A stretch of 28,191 bases of DNA. Origin: CBDCBA01 sp965214125. GTDB lineage: Bacteria > Planctomycetota > Phycisphaerae > Tepidisphaerales > Tepidisphaeraceae. The stretch lies in NCBI GenBank assembly GCA_965214125.1, contig CBDCBA010000018.1, positions 1 to 28,191 on the forward strand, in the 5' to 3' direction. The notes beneath the pieces were generated by a model. The model searched no databases. It saw nothing but the letters and a program-made list of their open reading frames with translations, and had not been told where the DNA came from. The position numbers and the translations under genes were made by a program. Of the stretch, positions 1 to 7,575 are shown piece by piece; position 1 is the first letter of the stretch, and each line of letters begins with the position of its first letter.

Positions 1-1270
1 GCTTGCCCCCGCCGGTCAGCGGGATTTCGTCGACCACCTCGAGGCGGACGGGGCGATCGGCGATGACGTCGGCCAGGTGCTGTTCGAGCCGTTCCTGCTG
101 CCGCAGGGGCAGGCCCGCGTCGAGTTCGACGCGGGCCAGGATCGAACCATCAGCGCGTTGGCTCACGCGGTAGCGGCGGATGGCCGGCTCCTCCTCGAAG
201 ACGATGTCGATCGCGGCGGCATGGATACCGCTGCCGTCGCCGGCGACCAGCACGTCGTCGCACCGCCCGCCGACCGGCGGCAGGATGGCAAATCCACGAT
301 CGGGCCGGTGGATTGGCGTGGTCGTGACGTCCTCGATCGCGTAGCGCAGCAGGCCGAAGGCGTTGTTGACCAGGACCGTGGCGACGATCTCATACCGCCC
401 GCGACCGGTCGGCAAGGTCTCGAGGCGCACGATGTCCTCGCGAACGCGCAGGTCGCCGGCGGCGTCCTCGCCGGCGAGCAGCGGGCACTCGGTGGCGCCG
501 TACTCCACGGCGACGTTGCAGTCGAAACCACGCCGCACCGCCTGCCGCATGGCGTGCGTCACAACCTCCGAGCTCATCACGACGAGCCGGAGCGACGGGC
601 AGTCGAACCCGGTCCGCTGCACCTCGCGCGCCAGCAGGTGCAGCGCGGTGCTGAAGCCGTAGAGCATCTTCGGGCGAAACCGCTCGATCTCGCGCAGGCA
701 GTGGCGCAGCGCCCTCGTCGACAGGTCGTAGGCGGACAGGCGCTGGCGGTTGCGCAGGCCGTCGAGCAGGCGCAGCTCCGCTCGGTCGAGCACGCCGCGC
801 CATCCGGTGCGCAGCCGGTGCAGGCCGCCCCAGAGGAAGGTGACGCGGTCGAACACGTCCACGCCGCGCGACTGGTAAAAGCGATAGCGGGCCCGCAGCG
901 TTGCCCGGTAATCCTCGTGCGCCCAGTAGATGCTGGCGGGCGAGCCGGTCGAGCCGCCGGTCTTGTGCCAGCGTCCGGCCCGGCTGTCGGCGCAGCGCAG
1001 GTCCGCGCCGGCCTCGCGTACGTCGCGCTTGCGCAGGATCGGCATGCGCGCCTCGTACTCCGCCAGCGAGGCGAAGCGTTCGGGCAGGTCCAGGCGGCGG
1101 CGCAGGTCGCGGTAGTACGGCGCCGTGGCCGCGGCCTTGGCCCAGACGGCGTTGATCCGCTCGAGCTGCCACGCCTCGATCTGCTCGCGCGGCCACGCCT
1201 CGCGCTCCGCCAGCTCGGGCAGGAGACGCCGCGCCACGCGAAATCGGGGCACGAGCGTCATCCACGCCAT
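1..1270 (-). CDS. PaaK/CapK-family adenylate-forming ligase, 3' end cut by window edge
   Basis: The first 423 residues of a phenylacetate-CoA ligase-like (PaaK/CapK) enzyme, which adenylates a carboxylate and passes it to CoA or another acceptor. Visible motifs are the phosphate loop KTGGSTG (residues 103-109), the YGATE motif (257-261), the hinge region around ILPPVGGRCDD and the final GGGK, where the Lys (423) matches the catalytic lysine of the C-terminal lid. Only a short tail should be missing at the left edge. The ATG at 1270 is preceded by GGAGG (1278-1282) at good spacing, and a second in-frame ATG lies three codons on. Proteins of this kind (CapK) often occur in capsule or polysaccharide loci, so the substrate need not be phenylacetate. 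The family call is firm and the substrate is unknown. Confidence 0.88.
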   Translation of the reverse strand, partial: MAWMTLVPRFRVARRLLPELAEREAWPREQIEAWQLERINAVWAKAAATAPYYRDLRRRLDLPERFASLAEYEARMPILRKRDVREAGADLRCADSRAGRWHKTGGSTGSPASIYWAHEDYRATLRARYRFYQSRGVDVFDRVTFLWGGLHRLRTGWRGVLDRAELRLLDGLRNRQRLSAYDLSTRALRHCLREIERFRPKMLYGFSTALHLLAREVQRTGFDCPSLRLVVMSSEVVTHAMRQAVRRGFDCNVAVEYGATECPLLAGEDAAGDLRVREDIVRLETLPTGRGRYEIVATVLVNNAFGLLRYAIEDVTTTPIHRPDRGFAILPPVGGRCDDVLVAGDGSGIHAAAIDIVFEEEPAIRRYRVSQRADGSILARVELDAGLPLRQQERLEQHLADVIADRPVRLEVVDEIPLTGGGK

Positions 1271-1536
1271 GGCGCGACCTCCGCGGGAGTGGCGGGCGTG
1301 GTGGGCGTGGGCCCCGGCTCGACGCGGGCGGGCTGGCAACGGGTGGATTGGAGGTGCATCGTCATCCCGACCGGCGGGCCCGACGCTCCTGCGCGGGTCG
1401 GCCCGATCATCCTGTGTAACTACCCGATCCCCCAGCCTCTTGCAACCTGCGACCCCGCGTGGCGGAAGATCGGACCTCGCCCCGCAACACGATACCGCTG
1501 CTTCCAGTGGTCCAGTCTGACCACGCGATCAATCGT
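1271..1536. other. Divergent intergenic stretch at left end of the island
   Basis: This stretch lies between the leftward ligase gene and the first rightward gene of the island. I see no convincing promoter, repeat or tRNA fragment. In particular, no copy of the tRNA-Arg 3' end is recognisable here, although this would be a natural place for the left attachment site of an element integrated at 15.3 kb. Confidence 0.4.
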
Positions 1537-1590
1537 ATGCCAAGCCTGACCTGCCTGCGCGAGCACTCCATCGACCACCGTCCGGCTCCG

Positions 1591-1977
1591 ATGGAGCGGG
1601 CAGTCGCGCCGAAGCCGAATCGTCTCCGAAAGCTAAAGCCACTGTCCAAGTCGATCGGGCTTCACCTCAAGGTGAAGTTCCCGAAGGAGCCCAAGCACCG
1701 TCGCCTCATCGTCCTCGGTGGGTGGATCGAGCCCGCAGGACGCGGGCTGCTGCTTTCAGCCGAAGTGACCAAGCTGTTCAACGAGGAGGAGGAGCGTTAC
1801 GCCCGCCTCGAGCAGATCATCGTCAACGAGAGTGGCCTCCCCGAAGAAGAGGCGGTTGACCTTACAATGAAGCTCTTCCGCTCCTGCTTCGACAACAACC
1901 GCGCCAATATCATCTCGGACCGCATCAGCGTGATCGTGCCCAATCTCGAGCGCTTCCGACAAAGCCTCCGCCACTAG
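1591..1977 (+). CDS. Hypothetical protein, about 128 aa
   Basis: The frame is open from 1459, with possible starts at GTG 1459, ATG 1537 and ATG 1591. None has a clear ribosome binding site. I chose 1591 because the translation looks protein-like only from about there. It begins with a basic Arg/Lys-rich stretch, then a beta-rich part (LIVLGGWIEPAGRGLLLS), then acidic helices (EEEERYARLEQIIVNESG) and a helical C-terminus. I do not recognise the family. It sits directly upstream of a decayed recombinase at the left end of the island, so it may be an element-borne accessory gene or itself a remnant. Confidence 0.45.
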   Translation: MERAVAPKPNRLRKLKPLSKSIGLHLKVKFPKEPKHRRLIVLGGWIEPAGRGLLLSAEVTKLFNEEEERYARLEQIIVNESGLPEEEAVDLTMKLFRSCFDNNRANIISDRISVIVPNLERFRQSLRH

Positions 1978-2034
1978 GAGATGCTTGAGCCTTTGTTCTC
2001 GAGGCGAAGAGGAGTGGCAACCCCATGAACAAGT

Positions 2035-3002
2035 ATGAGAATGCAACGAGTACGACCATCAACCGGTGGAAAGGGAAACGACTGCGCGATGGAGCAGGGG
2101 CGCCAACTGACCGTCAGCCGGACCCCGTACGGCTGTGACCGCCTTTACCTCTCGGCCGATGGCGTCCCACTCCACCGCATTCGCGACCTCGGCGACGGCA
2201 GACAGCTGAAGCTCGATCCCGACGGCGAGAAGATTATCGAGACGCTCGGCAAGGCCGCTCACTATCGCAAGCAGAAGCACGAACTGGCCATGCGGGTCCC
2301 AGGCGACCCAATCAAGCAGAAGCTCGTCCGCTACCTGTTCCGCTGGCACTTCATCGACGGCTTCGGTGGATGCCGCATCGCGTCCTGACTCAACAAGGCG
2401 GGTGTTGTGGCGCCCAACGGCGGCCAGTGGTCGCGGATCCAAGTCGAGAGTCTCTACAAGAGCCCGAACTACACCGGGAGAAGCGTCGGCAAGACCGGGA
2501 CGACCGCCATCTAGCACAAGCGCGACCGGGGCAGACCGGCAACAGTCGAGCCTGACGTCAAGACCCTTGCGACGGCGGCGTCGAGCCACTCGTCGGCCAC
2601 TCAAACAAGCGCGCAGAGGGCACGGTCCGCTACTACCGCCACAAGGCAGATCCTCGCAACTACACACGCGGCAGCGCCTTCAACACGACCGTCCGTGCCG
2701 ACCCGCTTGAGGCGGAGGTGCTTCGCATGGTCAAGGAGTTGCTTCTGGAGCTGCCCGATTTGAAGGACGAGCGTCTCGAGCATGTTCGCGAGGCGATCGC
2801 CGAGACCCAAGCCCTGGCCGCGCCCGATGCGGATGAGCTACGGGCCGAGCGCAAAGCCATCCGACAGGAGCGTCAGTTGCTCATCGACGAGGGCGGAACC
2901 CCGAGCTGTCTAAACGCTGAGCGATGCTACTGCAGAGCCCTTTCATCGCCCCCCAGCAAGGTGAAGCTAGCCAGCGAACTTGCAACATACCGGCTTCTGT
3001 AG
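2035..3002 (+). pseudogene. Decayed large serine recombinase, catalytic domain missing
   Basis: Fragments in two frames add up to the middle and C-terminal parts of a large serine recombinase. The first part (2035-2388) has the recombinase-domain features RTPYGCDRLYL and KLVRYLFRWHFIDGFGGCRIAS, ending at TGA 2386-2388. The same frame resumes at once with LNKAGVVAPNGGQWSRI and SLYKSPNYTGRSV, the classic end of that domain, and meets TAG at 2512-2514. Near 2555-2580 the coding signal moves to another frame (VGHSNKRAEGTVRYYRHKA) and continues into the charged coiled-coil tail (about 2718-2900) up to TAG 3000-3002. No Ser-containing resolvase catalytic domain is visible upstream. With two stops, a frameshift and a missing N-terminus, it cannot encode a working recombinase. 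The hsdM reading frame begins directly after its last stop. Confidence 0.85.
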
Positions 3003-4940
3003 ATGCTTGCCCCAGCAATGACGCCCGCCGCCCATAACAAGATCGTCTCCTTCATCTGGGGCATCGCCGACGACGTTCTCCGCGACCTCTTCAACCGCGG
3101 CAAGTACCGCGATGTCATCCTGCCCATGTGCGTCCTGCGCCGCCTCGACGCGGTCCTCGAACCGACGAAGCAGGCCGTCCTCGACCGCAAGAAGCAGCTC
3201 GACGACGCGGGCATGACCGAGCAAGCTGCCGCGCTGCGCTTCGCCAGCGGCGAGGCCTTCTACAACACCAGCCGCTTCACCCTTCGCGACCTGACCAGCC
3301 GAGGCACCGCTCAGAAGCTCCGCGCCGATTTCGAAGACTATCTCGACGGCTTCAGCCACAACGTCCAGGAGATCCTCAAGAACTTCGAGTTCCGCAACAT
3401 CCTCGGACGCCTCAGCGACAACGACGTGCTTGGCACGCTCGTCGAGAAGTTCCTCGATCTCGATATCAACCTCTCGCCACGCCCCGTCGTCCTCGCCGAT
3501 GGCACTATTCGCCATGAGGCTATGGACAACCACGCGATGGGCACGGTCTTCGAGGAACTCGTCCGCAAATTCAATGAAGAAAACAACGAGGAGGCCGGAG
3601 AGCACTGGACGCCGCGCGATGCCGTCTCGCTCATGGCCCGCCTCATCTTCGAGCCCGTCGCCGATCGGCTCAAGAGCGGCTCGTACCTTCTCTACGACGG
3701 CGCCTGCGGCACCGGCGGCATGCTCACCGTTGGCGAGGACACGCTGCAGGACATCGCCCAGCAGCGTGGCCTTAACGTCAACGCCTACCTCTACGGCCAG
3801 GAGATCAACCCCGAAACCTACGCCATCTGCAAGGCCGACATGCTCCTCAAGGGCGACGGCGAGAACGCGGACCACATCGTCGGCGGGGCCGGCTTCTCCA
3901 CGCTCAGCAACGACGCCTTCCCCGCCGAGTCGTTCGACTTCATGCTGAGCAACCCGCCCTACGGCAAGGCCTGGAAGACCGACCAGGACCTGCTCGGCGG
4001 CAAGAACACCAACGACCCGCGCTTCCTCCTCGACATCGACGGCGAGGAGGTTCCCGCCATCACCCGCAGCAGCGACGGCCAGCTCATGTTCCTGGCCAAC
4101 CTCGTCGCAAAGATGCAGGACACCGCCCTCGGCTCCCGCATAGCCGAGGTCCACAACGGCTCGAGCCTCTTCACCGGCGACGCCGGCTCGGGCGAGAGCA
4201 ACATCCGCCGCCACGTGCTCGAAAGCGACCTCGTCGAGGCCGTCGTCGCCCTGCCGCTGAACCTCTTCTACAACACCGGCATCGCCACCTACGTCTGGGT
4301 GCTCACCAACCGAAAGCCGGAGCATCGCCGCGGCAAGACGCAGCTCATCGACGCGACCACCTGGTTCAAACCCCTGCGCAAGAACCTCGGCAAGAAGAAC
4401 TGCGAACTCTCGACCGGCGACATCGACCGAGTCCTGAAGACCTTCGCCGACTTCGAGGAGACCGAGCACAGCAAGCTCTTCGACAACCGCGCCTTCGGCT
4501 ACCAAAAGATCGTCGTCGAACGCCCGCTCCGCTTCCTGCCGGGACCCGACTTCGACCCGGACAAGGTCTACAAGGCCGCCGAGATCAAGCGGCTCAAGGA
4601 GAAGCTCACGCCCGATTCGAACGGCGAGCCGGTCATCAAGAAGCGGACGAAGGCCGGCGTCGTCGAGTACGAGCCCGACACCGACCTCCGCGACACGGAG
4701 CAGGTCCCGCTGCTGGAGGAGGGCGGCGCGGCCGCCTTCTTCGAGCGCGAGGTCCTGCCGCACGCGCCCGACGCCTGGATCGACGAGAAGAAGACGAAGG
4801 TCGGCTACGAGATCAGCTTCACGCGCTACTTCTACAAGCCCCCCGTGCTGCGCAGCCTCGACGAGATCAGGGCCGACATCGCGGCGTTGGAGAAGGAGAC
4901 GGAAGGGCTGCTGCACGAGATCGTCGGTGGCTCGGCTTGA
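3003..4940 (+). CDS. hsdM: Type I restriction-modification methyltransferase subunit HsdM
   Basis: DNA adenine-N6 methyltransferase subunit that forms the modification core with HsdS and the restriction complex with HsdR. The helical HsdM N-terminal domain covers about residues 12-165, followed by the SAM-binding motif I DGACGTGGM (232-240) and the catalytic NPPYGKAWK (317-325; NPPY signature of adenine-N6 enzymes). A C-terminal region after about residue 480 should contact HsdS. At 645 residues it is somewhat longer than the classical enzymes of about 500. ATG 3003 directly follows the stop of the recombinase remnant; ATG 3018 (MTPAAHNK) is an equally good start. Neither has a clear Shine-Dalgarno. 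A possible terminator follows at 4987-5038, and two unrelated genes separate it from hsdS. Confidence 0.95.
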   Translation: MLAPAMTPAAHNKIVSFIWGIADDVLRDLFNRGKYRDVILPMCVLRRLDAVLEPTKQAVLDRKKQLDDAGMTEQAAALRFASGEAFYNTSRFTLRDLTSRGTAQKLRADFEDYLDGFSHNVQEILKNFEFRNILGRLSDNDVLGTLVEKFLDLDINLSPRPVVLADGTIRHEAMDNHAMGTVFEELVRKFNEENNEEAGEHWTPRDAVSLMARLIFEPVADRLKSGSYLLYDGACGTGGMLTVGEDTLQDIAQQRGLNVNAYLYGQEINPETYAICKADMLLKGDGENADHIVGGAGFSTLSNDAFPAESFDFMLSNPPYGKAWKTDQDLLGGKNTNDPRFLLDIDGEEVPAITRSSDGQLMFLANLVAKMQDTALGSRIAEVHNGSSLFTGDAGSGESNIRRHVLESDLVEAVVALPLNLFYNTGIATYVWVLTNRKPEHRRGKTQLIDATTWFKPLRKNLGKKNCELSTGDIDRVLKTFADFEETEHSKLFDNRAFGYQKIVVERPLRFLPGPDFDPDKVYKAAEIKRLKEKLTPDSNGEPVIKKRTKAGVVEYEPDTDLRDTEQVPLLEEGGAAAFFEREVLPHAPDAWIDEKKTKVGYEISFTRYFYKPPVLRSLDEIRADIAALEKETEGLLHEIVGGSA

Positions 4941-4986
4941 GCGGACGAGACTTCAGATTCTGGCCGCCTTAACGTCGCGATAGCAG

Positions 4987-5038
4987 ACCTGCCAGGCCTC
5001 TGCCCGAGGGCATGCCATCTTTCGGCAGGTTTTCTCTT
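4987..5038 (+). terminator. Possible rho-independent terminator after hsdM
   Basis: ACCTGCC (4987-4993) pairs with GGCAGGT (5024-5030) and is followed by a T-rich run, TTTTCTCTT. Inside the loop is a second small hairpin, TGCC-CGAG-GGCA (5001-5012). The loop is long for a classical terminator, so this is a candidate only. If real, it ends the hsdM transcript 47 nt after the stop codon. Confidence 0.35.
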
Positions 5039-5119
5039 GCGCGGCACGTCTGATAGGGCGTTCCCGCTGGTCGTCGGGGCAACTGACCGCGGATCAAAGG
5101 CAAGCTCGTCGGCGGTGCG

Positions 5120-5148
5120 TTGCGGCCGCGCGGTGCCCCGTCTACACT
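5120..5148 (+). promoter_or_regulatory. Possible sigma-70 promoter for the orf-HEPN-hsdS-hsdR group
   Basis: TTGCGG (5120-5125), a 17-nt spacer, then TACACT (5143-5148). The fit is partial (3 of 6 and 4 of 6 consensus bases). Its place, after the candidate hsdM terminator and 20 nt before ATG 5168, is what makes it worth noting. Confidence 0.25.
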
Positions 5149-5167
5149 CCGAACAACAGCGACCGCT

Positions 5168-5707
5168 ATGGGAACCGCCGCGACGAGTCAAACGCCTTCG
5201 ACCCGAACGTCCGGCGTAAGCCGCGGCGGCCGGGACGTGCGTCACATCAGCGAAACACGCGACGCCGACGTTGACTTTCTCATCGAGCCCAAGGACGAGG
5301 ACCGCTTCGTCAAGAGCGCCCGCCAGATCATCGCCGCCTGCGACCTGCAGGGCAACGTCGACCTGTGGCGGCGCAACTTCGTTGAGATGGGCGACCGGGT
5401 GCGGGCTTGGTGCGGCGAGCGGGCCGGCCGCGTCTCGGCCTCCTTCGCCGAGCTACGCAGCGACAAGGTGATCGTCTACTTCACGCCCGTCGGCGAACGC
5501 TACGACTTCGACCTCGGCGGCGAACTGGCCACCCTCAGCCGCGAATTATCGGGCTTCGGCCTGGGCCGGGTGCAGACGCACCAGGTGCCCGGCGGCGAGC
5601 TCGGTCGGTTCGTCAACCTCCCGCGGGCCTTCGTCATCTATCAGCCCTTCCAATCACCCGACGAGGACACTCCACCGCGTGAGCCCGGAACTGAAGCAGC
5701 GTCGTAA
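5168..5707 (+). CDS. Unrecognised protein of about 179 aa inside the Type I locus
   Basis: I do not recognise this family. From ATG 5168 the N-terminal 25-30 residues are Ser/Thr/Arg-rich and low in complexity, so the real start may lie further in (for example GTG 5237, VRHISETRDADVDFLIE). The rest looks like a compact alpha/beta fold: an acidic start (DADVDFLIEPKDEDRF), a helix, a basic segment with a Trp, then beta-rich DKVIVYFTPVGERYDFDLGGE and a Pro/Glu-rich tail. There is no nucleotidyltransferase GSxxxG...DxD motif, so it is not an obvious MNT antitoxin. Its 3' end overlaps the next gene by 29 nt, which suggests translational coupling and a shared job. Confidence 0.6.
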   Translation: MGTAATSQTPSTRTSGVSRGGRDVRHISETRDADVDFLIEPKDEDRFVKSARQIIAACDLQGNVDLWRRNFVEMGDRVRAWCGERAGRVSASFAELRSDKVIVYFTPVGERYDFDLGGELATLSRELSGFGLGRVQTHQVPGGELGRFVNLPRAFVIYQPFQSPDEDTPPREPGTEAAS

Positions 5708-6164
5708 GGCGGAGAAGAAAGCGCGGATCAAGCGTCACCGGACGCAGTGGCTCCACAACCGCGACCTCCTGACAAAGCTCCCCGCCTCGCACTACGACTG
5801 GGTCGTGGCCGTCGCGTTTTACGCGGCGCTGCACGCCGTTGAGACGCTGTTCGCCGAAGACGGCGTGCAGGCGGTGAGCAACCACGGCGACCGGTTCGCC
5901 GCCCTACGCCAGAACAAGAGCTACGACAAGATCCACGACAGCTATCACCAACTGTACGACCTGGCCTACACCACCCGCTACTCGGCCGAGCCCGGCCGGT
6001 GGATCCGGTTCGAGGACGTCGAGTCGCGCGTGCTCAACGGGCTGCTGTTGTCGATCGAGCGGAGCGTGGCGAGGCAGCTGAAGATGGACGAGCCCGCCCC
6101 GCTGACGCTGCCGAAACGGGATTCGGACCCGCAGCCCGCCGCGAAAGGCGCGACCGATGCTTGA
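5679..6164 (+). CDS. HEPN-like small helical protein
   Basis: 161 residues from GTG 5679. An Arg/Lys-rich N-terminus (RRKAEKKARIKRHR) leads into helices. The pattern HYDWVVAVAFYAALHAVETLF at about residues 38-58, followed by NHGDRF and later YDLAYTTRYSAEPG, resembles small HEPN-domain proteins, in which paired helices carry an R(x4-6)H RNase site. The canonical catalytic Arg-His pair is not obvious in the expected C-terminal position; the only R-x4-H (RTQWLH) is near the N-terminus. Activity as an RNase is therefore doubtful. The gene overlaps its neighbours at both ends (29 nt upstream, 8 nt into hsdS), which places it in one transcription unit with the Type I genes. The fold assignment is by pattern only. 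Confidence 0.55.
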   Translation: MSPELKQRRKAEKKARIKRHRTQWLHNRDLLTKLPASHYDWVVAVAFYAALHAVETLFAEDGVQAVSNHGDRFAALRQNKSYDKIHDSYHQLYDLAYTTRYSAEPGRWIRFEDVESRVLNGLLLSIERSVARQLKMDEPAPLTLPKRDSDPQPAAKGATDA

Positions 6165-7575
6165 CGACGCCAAGCCCTACCCGGCGTACAAGGACAGCGG
6201 CCACCCCTGGCTCGGCGACGTGCCGGAGCATTGGGAGGTCAAGAAGCTCAAACACTGCGTTGACCGCTTCTACAGCGGTGGCACTCCGGAGTCTGGATCA
6301 GCGGAGTTCTACTGTGCTCCACCAGAGGGAACAGCATGGCTGATGATCAGCGATCTGACAAGGCAGCGGCGTGTTCGCGATGCCGCAAAGCACATCACCG
6401 ATGCCGGGAGAGCGTCCCGCCGGCTCGAAGTGCTCCCTTCCGGCACGCTTCTCTATTCAATGTACGCGAGCCTCGGCACAGTAGCTCGCTTGGCGATACC
6501 AGCTGCGGTCAATCAAGCGATCATTGGAATAGCCGCACGTGAGGACATTGTAGATGGCGACCATTTACTCCTCCAACTGGAGGCGCTGAAGAGGCACGTC
6601 AGAGCCTCATCAAGCGAGAGCACTCAAGCCAATCTCAATGCGGAGAAGGTTCGCAACCTTCCCATCATCGTCCCCCCGCCTGCGGAGCAGGCGGGGGTGG
6701 TGAAGGTGCTGGGGGCGACCGATCGGCGGGTGAATCGGCTGGTGCGGGCCAAGCGGCGGCTGCTGGGGCTGCTGGCCGAGCAGAAGCAGGCCGTCATCAC
6801 CCACGCCGTCACCCGCGGCCTCAACCCCCACGCCCCCACCCAACCCTCCGGCGTCGAATTCGTTGGCGATGTGCCGAGCCATTGGGACGTTCAACGCCTC
6901 TCTACCGTGTGTGTTTTTCGATCAGGGAAGGCACATGAGCCGTTCGTCGATGAAGACGGCCACTTCGTCTGCGTTAACGCGCGTTTCGTCTCGACCGACG
7001 GAAAGACCCGCAAGCACTGCACGCAGAACCTGTGCGCCGCACGGAAGCATGACGTGTTGATGGTGATGAGCGACCTACCCAATGGCCGCGCTCTTGCTCG
7101 CGCGTTTCAGGCCGACGAGGACGACGTTTACGCAGTGAATCAGCGTGTCTGTGCACTGACCGCTACCGGAGTGAACCCGCGGTATCTGTTCTACTACGCC
7201 AACCGGAACCTACAACTTCTACGCCATGATGATGGGTGGAATCAGACTCATCTCTCGAATGGAGATTACAAGACGATGCGTGTTCTCCTCCCGCTCGAAA
7301 GCGAGCAAGAAGAGATCGCAGAATATCTCGATGACTTTTCTACGAGAAACACCGCCGCCGCTGACCTCGCTCGGCGGGAGATCGACCTCATCCGCGAGTA
7401 CCGCACGCGGCTGGTGGCCGACGTGGTGACCGGAAAGCTCGACGTCCGGGCCGTGGCCGAGACGCTGGCCGACGAGCCCGACCCCACAGGCGACCCGGCC
7501 GAGCCGGAGGCGCTGGACGAAGTTGAAGACGACGACTTAGAGGACACCACCGATGGCGAGACGGAGGAGGACTAA
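6157..7575 (+). CDS. hsdS: Type I restriction-modification specificity subunit HsdS
   Basis: 472-residue DNA-recognition subunit with the usual two-fold layout. The half-repeat openings SGHPWLGDVPEHWEVKKL (14-31) and SGVEFVGDVPSHWDVQRL (231-248) introduce target-recognition domains 1 (about 30-170) and 2 (about 248-378). Each is followed by a conserved helical spacer (PAEQAGVVKVLGATDRRVNR, and SEQEEIAEYLDDFSTRN). After about residue 436 there is an unusually acidic tail rich in Asp and Glu. ATG 6157 overlaps the end of the HEPN-like gene by 8 nt. The base composition is mosaic: the recognition domains are clearly less GC-rich than the spacers, as expected when recognition domains are exchanged by recombination. 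The target sequence cannot be predicted from what I see. Confidence 0.94.
   Translation: MLDDAKPYPAYKDSGHPWLGDVPEHWEVKKLKHCVDRFYSGGTPESGSAEFYCAPPEGTAWLMISDLTRQRRVRDAAKHITDAGRASRRLEVLPSGTLLYSMYASLGTVARLAIPAAVNQAIIGIAAREDIVDGDHLLLQLEALKRHVRASSSESTQANLNAEKVRNLPIIVPPPAEQAGVVKVLGATDRRVNRLVRAKRRLLGLLAEQKQAVITHAVTRGLNPHAPTQPSGVEFVGDVPSHWDVQRLSTVCVFRSGKAHEPFVDEDGHFVCVNARFVSTDGKTRKHCTQNLCAARKHDVLMVMSDLPNGRALARAFQADEDDVYAVNQRVCALTATGVNPRYLFYYANRNLQLLRHDDGWNQTHLSNGDYKTMRVLLPLESEQEEIAEYLDDFSTRNTAAADLARREIDLIREYRTRLVADVVTGKLDVRAVAETLADEPDPTGDPAEPEALDEVEDDDLEDTTDGETEED
6673..6697. repeat. Perfect 11-bp inverted repeat inside hsdS
   Basis: CCCCCGCCTGC (6673-6683) and GCAGGCGGGGG (6687-6697) are exact inverted copies around a 3-nt GGA loop. 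It encodes the PPPAEQAG stretch at the boundary between recognition domain 1 and the central conserved helix. This is a very stable hairpin for a coding region. Confidence 0.8.
7563..7570 (+). promoter_or_regulatory. Shine-Dalgarno for hsdR
   Basis: GGAGGAGG lies within the last codons of hsdS, 5 nt before ATG 7576. It fixes the hsdR start immediately after the hsdS stop codon. Confidence 0.8.

Noticed and set aside
77..1549. Long rightward open frame (490 codons) across the ligase gene
   Set aside because: It is opposite to a frame with clear PaaK/CapK motifs. Its Ala/Arg/Gln/Val-rich composition is typical of an antisense shadow in GC-rich DNA.
1271..2034. Left attachment site as a repeat of the tRNA-Arg 3' end
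   Set aside because: I compared the tRNA 3' sequence by eye with this stretch and found no copy. The site may lie outside the window or be lost.
2059..2667. Leftward 202-codon frame over the serine recombinase remnant
   Set aside because: The plus strand matches recombinase-domain patterns in consecutive fragments. The antisense frame has no recognisable family features.
2967..4916. 649-codon leftward open frame over hsdM
   Set aside because: It is exactly antisense to hsdM, whose methyltransferase motifs are unmistakable. The product is Val/Glu/Ala/Leu-rich with no recognisable domain.
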